Below the pieces are notes generated by a model. That model saw only the letters and a list, made by a program, of their open reading frames with translations. It did no database searches and had not been told where the DNA came from. A stretch of DNA of 64,000 nt from Micrasema longulum (Eukaryota > Arthropoda > Insecta > Trichoptera > Brachycentridae): positions 1 through 64,000 of the forward strand of contig JAGVSM010004509.1 of the NCBI GenBank assembly GCA_022494885.1, read 5' to 3'. Each line of letters begins with the position of its first letter. Positions within the stretch are counted from its first letter, which is position 1. Of the stretch, positions 47,422 through 57,959 are shown piece by piece. The position numbers and the translations under genes were made by a program.

Positions 47422-48050
47422 TGGAAGTTCAGTGTTTTTTTTGTTTGTTAATAGACTATTGAAGTAAGCCATTTTTTTAAAAATATTTTTATTTGTCGTA
47501 TATATTGTATTCTTTGGAATTTGATTATTTATTACCTACATTTATATTTTTTTCTAGATTGTGATTCCATGTCATTATAATTTGATCTAATTAATTTTAC
47601 TATGTATTTTTATTGTTATTTATTGTGGCTTGACACGGGCATAGCCTAAAAAGCCTTAATAAGTTCATAAAATTTAATTTTGTAATTTTGAATGAATAAA
47701 TAAATAAAATAAAATAATAAAAAAAAAAAAATATGTGTTAAAAGTCGTCATGATGTTTTGAAGTTTTCTTATTTTAAAATTACATCGCCAGTGACGTCAA
47801 AAGTTCTAGTCGGTAAGTTTTGATGATTAGTGAGTTGGCTTCCCGGAAACCGGATATCTCTCACAACTCACAACACTATCATTGGTTGATTCGGAAGAAC
47901 TTGTGACGTAGTTCATGCTCACGTAGTTTTTTTTCATACATTTTCGATAAACTTCGCTGTGCAATTAAATGCTCCAATTTTTACCGCGTGTAAAAAAACA
48001 TTTTTAAATCCGAATTTCCCGTAGCACTGATTTCCTCACTACACGGACAG
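47422..48050 (+). mobile_element. TIR MITE M1, copy B, interrupted by a LINE tail
   Basis: Left end GTGGAAGTTCAGTG, then TTAATAGACTATTGAAGTAA, a break at about 47499, then after 47735 GTGACGTCAAAAGTTCTAGT, CATTGGTTGATTCGGAAGAA and the right end TTTCCCGTAGCACTGATTTC. The interior insert is family B. Confidence 0.75.
47499..47735 (+). mobile_element. LINE 3' UTR copy (family B) nested in MITE M1
   Basis: Nearly identical to 16740-16972 through TTGTGGCTTGACACGGGCAT and ends in AATAAATAAATAAAATAAAA. Confidence 0.7.
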
Positions 48051-49748
48051 TCACAAAAACTGTGTAATTTAGTTACAAAAATCCATACCGAATTTTAATA
48101 CAAACATAAACCATTTCGATTATAATCATCATTATTTTGAAAGATAACTTATCTCTACGAACGTCCTTCATACAAGTCGCCAAAAGATAATCGATCAATC
48201 CAACTTTATCTCATCTCAGAGATAATGTAGATCTATAACGAGTTACCTCAATTGCAGCGCCATCTTGTAACAAAATAAGTTTTTCTAATAGCCAAATTTT
48301 AAAAAGTTGTATTATATATCTACAGATGTCACTGTTTAAATTTTTGCAAATAAATTAAATTATACATGATTACTTCAAATCATCATTCACAGATTTCGCT
48401 ATAATTATCAGAGTTCGAAAACATTTTGATAAAATAAATACTGAAAAAACAGGGTTTGAGAAATTGAATAATAAAATGAAACAACAAAAAAATCGTATTT
48501 ATGTACAATGCGTTCGAATATTTAGGGTGATTCTAAACAAAAATATCAAACTAATTATTCATAGATGGCGCTTTTATCATTTTTTATTAAAAAATACAAT
48601 TTTTACGTTTATTTTATTTTCAATGGAAATTTTACAATACTTGGTTTGCGGAAATTTTACACTATATTGATTGTTACAAATACCATAACAGTATAATTTA
48701 GATCTTAGTGAGAAATTGTAGTGTACAAAATAAAAAATACCTTATCTTATTTCTATTTATTCGTAAATTAAACATACAAACATACGTAAGTATCAATTAA
48801 ATTTATTCATGTAAATCAAAAAACATTTTCATAATAAGTACAGTATAATTAAATGACTCATGGCCTCGTAGTCTCATGATTTTTTTTTGGTCTGTAATAT
48901 GTACTTATCTTCATATAAATAAATGACATAAAATAAATAATAAATTAATCTTGCGGGAAATTTAAATCTTCAAGATACAAATAAAACTTATTTTCATCTC
49001 AAAATTATCGAGGAACATTTTTCTGATGGGAAAATAGTGTATATAATCTGAAAAAACAATAAAAAAATTAGCAATATTATTTTGAAATGATTGATGTTAG
49101 ATGCTACATTAAATCTTAGCAAGAGTCCATTGTTCTCGTGCGTATTTTGGTTTATAAATAAACAGTTTTATTAATATTTTTTATTATTGAGTAGATGCAG
49201 CAGAACTTCTCTTAATAAACATAATTCGTTCCAGATTATTACTCGTAATCCAAAACACACATTAATCAAAACAAATTTCCCCATATTCTTCTTCTTCTTT
49301 TGCCCAATCAGACGTCGCTGATGATGGCAAACACTTCTTTATAGTAATATCTTGGGAAATAATAATCATAGTGACACTTTGAGGGATTTTCTGCAGATGT
49401 CGCCTTCCCTTAGCTGGGTGGGTCCCGTTATTTGGCGCCGGGGATTCGCCATTCGCCCCCTCACTCTGCTATGACACTGATGGTGGCGTCTGTAGTCACA
49501 TCGGCCAGGGTTCGCGAGGCCTAAAAACCACCTGTGGACGCTAGGGAGTAGGACTTATTAGTATTGCTGCTAATATTACACAGTCTGGGTTTCCGTGACA
49601 CTTTATAGAAGTTAATAAACGCGAAATATAATCATGAAATACATTCCACGCTGAAAAAAATACTAAAAAAATTCAATAAAAAATGAATTCATTAAATGTT
49701 TATGAAACCAAATTCTTTTACTCTTTTACTAGGAAGCTGTCTAAAGTC
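48051..49748. other. No gene recognised
   Basis: Mostly AT-rich; 49400-49560 is GC-richer (GTTATTTGGCGCCGGGGATT) with no recognisable protein. CTGTGG...CTAGGGAGT there recurs near 52734. Confidence 0.45.
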
Positions 49749-50093
49749 AATAAGGAAGTTTAGTGCTATGAGAAATTTAATATAAAAAATGTTTTCTTAC
49801 GTGCTGTAAAACTTACAGCAGTTTCTCAAAAATGTATGAAAAAAAACTTCTTCGAATAATAGTGTTGTGATAGATTTCCAGTTTACGGGAAGCCAACCCA
49901 TCAATCAGCGGAACTCACCAAAGAAAACTTGTGACGCCACAGGCAATTCCAAATTTAAAAGTAATTTCAAAATCAGAAAACTTTAAAAACTAACAGCGCT
50001 GATAATACAATAGATAATTTTTTTATACTTAGTTAGATACTACTTAAGTTTATTGACAAAAAAAATGCATAAAATTACCAAACTTCCTCATTG
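49749..50093 (-). mobile_element. TIR MITE M1, copy C
   Basis: AAGGAAGTTTAGTGC at one end and CAAACTTCCTCATTG at the other are inverted repeats. Interior AACAGCGCTGATAATACAAT and TTTACGGGAAGCCAACCC match the family. Confidence 0.75.
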
Positions 50094-50364
50094 TTTTTGC
50101 CAGCGCTTTAAAATCATAGACGCAACACAGCATTATTATAAAATAAATTTACAGTTCGCACAATCACTGCTTTATGAGGGTGATGCTTCTCACTTCTAGC
50201 TTTTATCTATTTGTGCCTGAGGTTTCAACTCTGTTGTTACCTCGTCCTACCCTGACAAATTCTCCTATACAGTTTCTTGTTGTGAAATACAACGCAACTC
50301 TTTAAGCTCTTCAGTGGTTTTCTTCTGGCTGTGTTCTTCCACGAGTTCATTGAACTGGGCGTCT

Positions 50365-50530
50365 CTTGAGTTGAAGTACGCTGTTATGCTGGAGATGGTT
50401 CAGAAGAAATTTCTAAGGTATCTATACTTAGGAGAGTACGAATACTATCCGTGATTGTACCTATAGGACTTCGTACCGGGGATTCTTAGCTTTTAATCTT
50501 GAGAAAAGAAGAAATGCGTATTTGCTCACG
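50365..50530 (+). pseudogene. Short jockey-like RT fragment
   Basis: Reads EYAVMLEMVQKKFLRYLYLG, then EYEYYP and, after stops, FVPGILSF. This is the VQKKFLRYL motif near the end of jockey-like RTs. Flanks show no more of it. Confidence 0.6.
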
Positions 50531-51644
50531 TATTTTTTTTCAATTGTTACGTGATATATTACGATCAACTTAGGTATAAGAATAATAATAACCATGGTTT
50601 AATAACAAAAATAACAATTTCTTTATCTACTACATACACACTTAGATCATAGATTTCTCTGGATCATGTCTAGTCTGCCTAACTAGGCACAACCTGATTT
50701 AAGGCAGACATTTTTATGCAAAATAAACAATAACATTACTACCTACTAGATATTTGTTTACAGTTACACAATATTCATTTATACCATTTATTACTTAAGA
50801 ATGTTTTTGAGTAAATTTTCAGATTTTTCTCTACCTAAACCGAGAAACGAATTTTTCACAAATTTATTTAATTGAATCCGGAGCATGGTTTTGCAATGTC
50901 CGGGTAACATATTGAATGGAGAGCATTTTTCTGTATGTTCCAAAAACCTTACGACTTTGGGGACTTAAGCTGTTTAGTCTTCCTGCTTGCAGAACCAGCC
51001 TACTAGGTAATGCCAGCAGTAGGAAGAGCAATCTCTTTACTCAACCGTATCTCTTCAAATATCGGCATTACAATTAATGTTACTTAAAGAAAGTTCAAAG
51101 AGGATATCTTCATTTTACTCTAATTAGAGGCTATTTTTATTTTACCATTTTTTACATTAAAATTGTATTGTTAATTTTTCTCATGTTATGTATGCCTTGA
51201 AGTACACATTTTGAAATATGCACAAGAATATAGAATTAATAAAATTATTATCTGGAGGTAGATGCAGTTGACAAAAGGCACAATTTCATTGACTACGTCG
51301 CTCCAAATGCACTGTCACAAACAAACGCAGGAAAAAGTTTCTTCTAAGGTTTTACAAACCAGTACTTCTGGGTATTCTGCTCAGCGTACAATATGTGAAA
51401 CATTAAAAAGGTCATTTTTTAATATGTGGTTTATTTTGCACTTCATGCAAATTATGCTTTATCAACCAAAATCGCCGCCAACAACCCACAAAGAACGGCA
51501 TTTCAATAAAAAATAATTTCTATGCTCTCAAAATTTTAACGAAAAAATGCCAGAGTAAACTACTTAAGTGTACAACCTACTTATCAATTTCTGATTATAC
51601 ATTTTATAAAAAAAAAACATTGTCATTACTACCTTATCTGCACA

Positions 51645-51895
51645 TATGGTGGTGCAAAGGTCACTACACTGGTATTCCAACTACACCATATCAGCATATT
51701 TGTAATGTATATTACTTATTTTATGAACACAAGCTAAGCAGTCTTATGCTTCGGACGCCCGTTCAAGGACCATGAAGCATTTCAATAAAAAAAACCTAAT
51801 CAATAAAGATTTTTTATGTTAACTTTGCCAGAAATTGGACCCTCGAACTCAGACATGGTAGGAAAACACACTAACCAGTACATGAGGCAGACTAA
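51645..51895 (-). repeat. tRNA-derived SINE group 3, diverged
   Basis: CATGGTCCTTGAACGGGCG body, a degraded head near 51870, and TGCACCACCATATGTGCAG at the other end. Confidence 0.5.
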
Positions 51896-52121
51896 TCTCC
51901 ACCTGATTTCCTTTTTTTGGATTTAACCTCGGAGCAGCCACCGAGTGGAAAACATTTGTCCAGTGTTCTGGATCAATTTCACACACAGAATTTTATTTTT
52001 TATCCTACCTTGACATAAGAAAAAATATTCGTAAAGGAAAAGGGGTGTATTAACGCGGACAAAAGATGAGGATTTGAAAATGACCAGGAAAATAATTAAC
52101 GTGGCTAATAAACAATATTTT

Positions 52122-52127
52122 TTTATT
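52122..52127 (-). terminator. Poly(A) signal of PSMA5
   Basis: AATAAA on the minus strand, about 70 nt after the PSMA5 stop codon, a typical spacing for a short insect 3' UTR. Cleavage would be expected around 52095-52112. Confidence 0.6.
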
Positions 52128-52197
52128 AAAATGAATATATATATTCGCCGTGAAGTAAAAAAATCAATCCTTAACCTAAAGCAAGTCAAGCGACAAG

Positions 52198-52380
52198 TTA
52201 AGGAATGTCCTTAATAACCTCAGTAAGCTGTTCCTTGGTGAACATGTGGAACAAGTTATCGGGAGTAAGAGTGGCAACTTCCACATTAAATTCTGATAGT
52301 TTTTCTTCCATCACCTGCTTGAGGATAGTAAGAGCCGATGTTATGGCCTCTTTGAGAGTCAATGACTTATGGTACACTTC
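52198..52380 (-). CDS. PSMA5: PSMA5 coding exon 4 with stop (residues 184-243)
   Basis: 183 nt after acceptor ttcatttcag. It encodes [38 protein letters not shown] and the C terminus ending VIKDIP, then TAA at 52200-52198. The end fits family length. Confidence 0.95.
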   Translation of the reverse strand, partial: EVYHKSLTLKEAITSALTILKQVMEEKLSEFNVEVATLTPDNLFHMFTKEQLTEVIKDIP

Positions 52381-55300
52381 CTGAAATGAAAAATATTTGT
52401 TTTATTATATTCTAACATTACAAGCAATATATAACACGAGTCTAAGAGTCGCTAAAAGATAAGTTTAAAGAGATTCACATATTAAAGCAGACAATGACAG
52501 GTCATAAACTTGTTATATACATAATATTTTGGAATAATGTGTGCTTTCAACAACTCTCGTTTAACTCTTGTGTGCCTTATTGATTTTCACTAGAACTTTT
52601 CTGGACTCCTCTGATCGAACCCTGAAGCGGATTTAGAACCCGCTAGTCGCCACTTTCAGCTGACAGTACTTTGAGGAGTTCTTTATACCTACAGGCTGCC
52701 AACGTCTATCACAGCTCACAGTAGAAATACCACTGTGGGGACTAGGGAGTGAGAGACGAGAATGTGTTGTTGTCTATGGCCGCAGTGCCCAATGGATTTA
52801 TATAAGGGCGCGTAACACATCACTAGCACTTCTCTGTCTTCACCAGCATTCAAATTCACTTTAAAGTTTTTTTATATTTTTTTTATTATAAAAATAAATA
52901 TTTGCGTTCTTATGATTTACCCAAATATTTCATTTTGAGGGCCATTTTTAACGAGTTGTAAATAACTCACTATTAGAAAATGGGAATCAAGTTGGGGCAG
53001 AGTGGGATTCGAACCACAGACCTTTGGTTCGTGAGTCCGAGACACTAGCCACAGGACCACAACCTGGTTATTCTTTGTTTAATCTCTGTATTTTCGTGTG
53101 TAATAAACCAAAAATTGTAAGTAACTTAAAATATTTTATTTCATTATTCCTTGAGGTTAAATCCGTTAAATCCATTCAATCATATGTTTTACATGAACTA
53201 ACTTTACATTTTATTTACATTTTTTTTTTTTTTTTTTGCATCACAACAGGCCAGGAGGCCTAATTACAGTGGTGAATTACATCACAGAGCACCCAGGCTT
53301 GAGAAAAATCACATTTTTAATTTTTGTGTTCTCACCGGGAATCGAACCCGGAACCTTCCGTGCGTGAGTCAAGCGTCTTGACCACTACACAACGAATAAC
53401 TACTATCTAGTAGAGTATAATAATATACCTCTACACCAGCATTTTTCCATGAATATAGTCTTACAAACCTTTACTACAAGGCAGAAATGCGTCTTGTACA
53501 CATTCTAATGAAATAATCAAATGCATCAGATTATTTACTTTGTTGGATGTACCAGTGAGGATACATTGGTTTGCAAAAAGATCTACGTAAAGCTGTTCCA
53601 GTTTAAAATAATTTTGCTAAAAATATAAGTAAGTAAATGACCTGCAGACTCTGTTGAGCTCCTTCACTTCCTGAGCCGATGGCTTTAGCTGAAAACTGGA
53701 CATAGGTACCACTGGGGTCCATGTGGTACAATTGGGGACCTTTCTCGTCAATACCTACAAGTAAAAGAAACAAATATTATTTTACTGTCCATGATATTAT
53801 CAGGATATTATCCATGGCTCTATCCCACTGAGTTTCTACAGGGTATGCTTGGTTACAACAGTTTAACGACCACAATGTATGTGAATCGAACTACGCATTT
53901 CTTTCAATTGTTGCACAGTATTGTCGACGACCCTTAAATTATGCAGAGTCAACATAGACTGTTCCTCATTCCAATATACAGGACCAATCTGCCAATGGTT
54001 ATGCCTGTTGGTAGGGCTATCTTTATGTTGAACAATATCACTTTGGACATTGCTATTTTTCACATATCTGTGGGAGTTTTTCAAAGCAAAATTCTCTTGC
54101 TTTTTTAAAATTTTCCAAAGATATTTTATTTTATTTTATTTGGGAAACCAACAGTTCTACATACATATTTATAGTAAACAAACAGATAAGGTGTATAAAC
54201 TCAGAATCAATAACAGATTTCCACAAAGTATACAAAGTTAGTAAAGAAAATGTATTATGTAAATACGTATAAGTTTATACACATAAAAAAGTTATTTTGA
54301 TATATTATACCCATACCGAATTTTCATTTTATTATATGTATGAATTAAAATGTAATATCTATAAATAAATGAATTGAAATTTGAAAATTTAAATTAAAAC
54401 AAATAAATGTTAAGAGATCTTGTGTGGTTTGCTTGTTAGCCCAGGGTATATTATGGGTTTGTATCATTTTGGACGAATTAAAGGCACGAAGAACTCTGTC
54501 ATTATCTAGAACACTGTTATTTATATATTATGCACTTAAAATATATTAAAGGTTTTATTAAGGGGTGCATCGATACGCGCTTCTACCGATAGATATAGAA
54601 AAGTATCCATGAAAAATCATACAATTCAAAATGTGAACATGCACAAAACGTTTGTAGTGTTCACACATTAAAAATGGGCATAGTGCTCACTCTAAAACAC
54701 TCCAGCGCTACTACTGCAGTGTGGTCTTATCACCATAGAAAAGTATCGACAATATCGATACCGATAAGGGCAGTGAAAAGGTGTAAACTGTAAGTAAGAC
54801 AAAAAATGAAGCTACTTGCATATATTTGACTGACTAAAAAGATACATAAAAGTAAAATATTTTTTAAAATTCAACTTTCAAATGGTAATCTTTAAAATTA
54901 ACATTAATAAGATGCGCTTCTGAGAAGATTATTTTTCAGAATAAGAAACAGATATTTTTCATTTTTCAATGTAAACAACAGTTTTAAAATATATAAAATT
55001 TAATATTAGGTAGCCATTTCAATATTTATTTCATTATCTCTAAACATCTAACTTGGATTATTTACTACGTTGGATATTAGGTAACCATGCAGTTGGGTTG
55101 GTTTGCAACGAGATCTACATAAAGCGTTCCAGTTTAATTTAATGTAGCTAAAAATATACTCAAGTGAATGACCTGCAGACTCAGATTAATAAACTGAACA
55201 ACTGGTCAAAACATGAATTTCTAGTTATGGCCACTTGTTTATATTAGTGCTCACCAGCAAACAAGATGGCCACTCCGAATGGACGCGACATGGCAGTACC

Positions 55301-57942
55301 GCTATCTTCGTCGCTGTCTCCAAACTGGATGGCCAGGTTGCTGACGGCCTGGGCACATGACTCCACGGTCATGCGCTCATTGTACACGAACCAGTGGTTC
55401 TGGCACTCTACTCGTGCCCTCTCGATAAGCGTTCTGAAATCATCAAGAAAACTCAATTAAGACGAGTAATACGTTCAATCGAGTAACATCTCTGAAGCAA
55501 CTTGTCAAAAAGAATAATGGAGGAAAAACAATGGCGGCCAACAAACGGAGAGGCATTAACATCTGTTTCACTATAGATGGTAGTGTGATAAAAGGGATAG
55601 AACAGGTTCTTCTTCTTGCAATGCCTTATCAGGTCTCCCCGACGTTGACGATCACTGCAGTGAAAGCATTTTGGTCCTGCGCTAATCTGAGGCCTTGTTG
55701 GATGTACTCGCCATAATGATTCCTGGGAAAAGATAACCAGAGGGGTTTCCCGTTGCCTTCTCTGGTAGAACAGGTTACCCGGTTTAAATATTTAACATGC
55801 TGGTTAAATGACGAGTGGAATCCGAATTCCGAGTTAAAGACCAGAATCGAGATTGCGAGATCAACCTTCTACAAAATGCAGAAACTCTTGTGCAGTTGTG
55901 AAAATTGAGGCCTTCGAACAATGGTTGTGCAGAAGAATGCTGCGAATCTCAGACTGATCGTGTCTCCAATGAAGCGATTTTAAGCATCCTAAGAGAGGGA
56001 TTTATTGACCACTTTAATACCATATTTTACAATGAGAAGTATGCCCTTCTCCAACTTTTATGAAAAAAATGATAGAGGGCAGCCGGAGTATAGGATGTAA
56101 AAGAGCATCATGACTCAGAAATCTTGGCCAGTAGTTAGGTGTGCTGGATGTATCGGCGTTGATTAGAATGGCCCAGGATCACGAAGAGTTCAGGATGATG
56201 GTCGCCAACCTCCAGCAAGAGCGGTAAAGAAAGAAGAAGAATACATACTGTTTTGTGGATGCACAAATAGATGTCATCCTTGTCTATTGTTGGATTATGA
56301 CCAGGAGTGAGCGGTGACTTTCCAAATAGGTAAGCTACAGAATGAGGAACTTCAGCCCTAAAGGAAATTGGATACAAAAAATGTTTTCTTGAGCGCGGTA
56401 AAAATTAGAGCATTAAATTGTACGGCAGTTTCTTGAAAATGTACAAAAAAAACAAAATAATTTAATAAAAACTAACTACTTTGAACGACGTCTCTAGTTC
56501 ATATGAATCAACCAATGATAAGAGAGCTGTGAAATATACCCGGTTCACTTACTGTAAACGGACCAATTGGCAGATCCGACAGAGAATAAGCGGAAGAGAA
56601 CTTATGACATCACATGTAGAGTAATTTCAAAAATACAAAACTCTTAAATATCATAGCATTGATAATACAATACATAATTTATTTTGAGTTTTTTTGGCTT
56701 AGTTTAATAGTCTATTAACAAATAATAAAAAAATTAAAAACCACTGAACTTCCTCAATTTTTCTGTGAATACACCAACTACCATTTTACACGGTGTATAT
56801 GTTCCATGCAATACTGGAAAAAATAATGGTGGTTAGGTTTACTGTATAAGAATCAATTCAGGGCGCCAAAAAATAGATTTTTATTATTATTTATTTGTTC
56901 TTACTTTATTTTCAAAATTTACTATAAAAAAATGGTAACAAAGATATTTACTATCCAGCAATAGATCCTTCTGCATAACTCTCTACGCCTACTGAGTAAT
57001 AGGTACGAGCAAGAGGTGTAGGAAAGTTATAAAATGAGTAAATAGTATTAATGTTACACGTTAAATTATTTTAAAAATTGCTTTGTGTTATTTAATTAAT
57101 GTGTTACTATACAAACTCTAGGAAGTTTTAATGGGGAAGTTCAGTGTCTTTTTTTTGTTAATAGACTATTAAACTAAGCCAAAAAAAATTTTTTTTTTAC
57201 ATATATTATAAGCGCTATGATTTTTTAAAGTTTTGTATTTCTGAAATAACTACGCGTGTGACGTCAGGGGTTGTCCTCTGTTAGTTCTTCCCATTGGTCC
57301 ATTTACGGCAAGCCAACCGGATATCCTTCACAGCTGTCACATCATTGGTTGGTTCATATCAACCAGTGACGTCAATCAAAGCAGTGCGTTTTAATTTAAA
57401 AAGTTTTTTTTTTTGTACATTTTCAAGAAACTTCGCAGTAAGATTTAATGCTCTAATTTTTACCGCGCGTAATAAAACATTTTTTGTATCCAATTTCCCG
57501 TAGGGCTTAAGTTCCTCATTGCACGGCAAAGTTTCTCTAATATGTATAAAAATAAATAGGAAAAATAATTGTAATAAAGAAAAGTTTTGGTGCTACAAAG
57601 TTCCGTGTGGTCGGATCTGATTTGGTCAGTCGTGCTTAGAGGGTTACTACTGTGTTTAATTGAGGATATAAAAGGGATACCTTACCTGGAATCAGCCATC
57701 AGCCCTGAAACAGCGCACCCAATATGGTTGTCCACTTGCACAATCTTTTCTATAGTAGTAGGTTCCATCAAAGGTGATGTGATTCTCTTTTCTACTGCCA
57801 ACACAACTCCTTCGGAAGTTGCTATTCCTATAGCTGTAGAACCGAGCTTAATAGCCTCAATGGCATATTCTACTTGAAATAGGCGACCTTCTGGACTGAA
57901 GGTGTTTACACCACGATCGTATTCCGAGCGAGTCAAAAACAT
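52198..57942 (-). CDS. PSMA5: Proteasome 20S subunit alpha type-5, four coding exons
   Basis: The gene encodes an alpha-ring subunit of the 20S proteasome core, the ATP-dependent protein-degradation particle of cytosol and nucleus. Alpha subunits are not proteolytic; they form the gated outer rings. Joining complement(57686..57942), (55255..55433), (53642..53754) and (52198..52380) gives 732 nt, a 243-residue protein plus TAA; the human protein has 241. The proteasome alpha signature ([19 protein letters not shown]) starts at residue 8, followed by [39 protein letters not shown] and a C-terminal end [16 protein letters not shown], all colinear with known alpha-5. Every intron has GT-AG ends and phases match (2, 1, 0). 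The ATG was chosen because it begins the conserved MFLTRSEYD and follows a splice acceptor. Introns of 2252, 1500 and 1261 bp hold repeats. No frame break or missing conserved block was seen, so it is probably functional. Confidence 0.96.
52880..53075 (-). repeat. tRNA-derived SINE, group 2, in PSMA5 intron 3
   Basis: Minus orientation: GGTTGTGGTCCTGTGGCTAG head, GTGGTTCGAATCCC box B, CTTGATTCCCATTTTCTAAT body and CAAATATTTATTTTTATAAT tail. It is in the same direction as the host gene. Confidence 0.82.
53215..53395 (-). repeat. tRNA-derived SINE, group 1, in PSMA5 intron 3
   Basis: Minus orientation, with the head truncated at GTTGTGTAGTGGTC, box B GGTTCGATTCC, and the CCTCCTGGCCTGTTGTGATG end running into a 17-nt T/A tract. 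Confidence 0.85.
53642..53754 (-). CDS. PSMA5: PSMA5 coding exon 3 (residues 146-183)
   Basis: 113 nt between acceptor cttgtag and a donor reading CAG|gtcatt. The first two bases complete a glycine codon. It encodes [19 protein letters not shown] followed by [16 protein letters not shown]. The donor has C at intron position +3, away from the usual gtRagt, but the protein alignment leaves no other choice. Confidence 0.94.
53863..54113 (-). other. Unrecognised open stretch inside PSMA5 intron 2
   Basis: A reading frame of about 80 codons on the same strand as PSMA5, ending with TAA just before 53863. It includes [16 protein letters not shown] and [20 protein letters not shown]. Its composition is more protein-like than most AT-driven frames here. 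No family was recognised. It abuts an A-rich LINE tail at about 54120. It may be a decayed mobile-element ORF, a retrocopy fragment or chance. Confidence 0.25.
54115..54420 (-). repeat. LINE 3' tail in PSMA5 intron 2
   Basis: The T-rich plus start TTTTATTTTATTTTATTTGG and AT-rich sequence after it resemble the minus-oriented LINE tails at 6305 and 25790. No ORF part was recognised. Confidence 0.4.
55255..55433 (-). CDS. PSMA5: PSMA5 coding exon 2 (residues 86-145)
   Basis: 179 nt between acceptor gatttcag and donor gtgagc. The split arginine codon AG|A is completed here. It encodes [19 protein letters not shown], then [17 protein letters not shown] and [13 protein letters not shown], matching the central part of alpha-5. 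Confidence 0.95.
55770..56235 (+). pseudogene. Endonuclease-reverse transcriptase LINE fragment, antisense in PSMA5 intron 1
   Basis: Translations [53 protein letters not shown], then [18 protein letters not shown] and a WPRI...MVANLQQ end follow the C-terminal half of this LINE type. Frame changes and stops are frequent. Confidence 0.75.
56343..56757 (-). mobile_element. TIR MITE M1, copy D, in PSMA5 intron 1
   Basis: TGAGGAACTTCAGCCC at the left and ACTGAACTTCCTCA at the right are inverted ends. The interior block GATAATACAATACATAATTT matches other copies. It lies opposite to copy E. Confidence 0.82.
57132..57522 (+). mobile_element. TIR MITE M1, copy E, in PSMA5 intron 1
   Basis: Left end TGGGGAAGTTCAGTG, right end TTAAGTTCCTCATTG. 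Interior: TATAAGCGCTATGATTTTTT, ACGGCAAGCCAACCGGATAT, TTTTTACCGCGCGTAATAAA. Confidence 0.82.
57686..57942 (-). CDS. PSMA5: PSMA5 coding exon 1 (residues 1-85 and part of 86)
   Basis: 257 nt. It begins with ATG immediately after the acceptor ctcattttcag and ends ...GATTCCAG before donor gtaag (57685-57681). It encodes the alpha N-terminal signature and the first half of the Ntn-hydrolase fold, ending at the conserved GLMADS. Because an acceptor abuts the ATG, at least one untranslated exon should lie at higher coordinates. Confidence 0.95.
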
Positions 57943-57959
57943 CTGAAAATGAGTTGTCA

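Noticed and set aside
55266..55460. 64-codon plus-strand frame
   Set aside because: Antisense shadow of PSMA5 exon 2.
57587..57877. 96-codon plus-strand frame
   Set aside because: It is the antisense shadow of PSMA5 coding exon 1.
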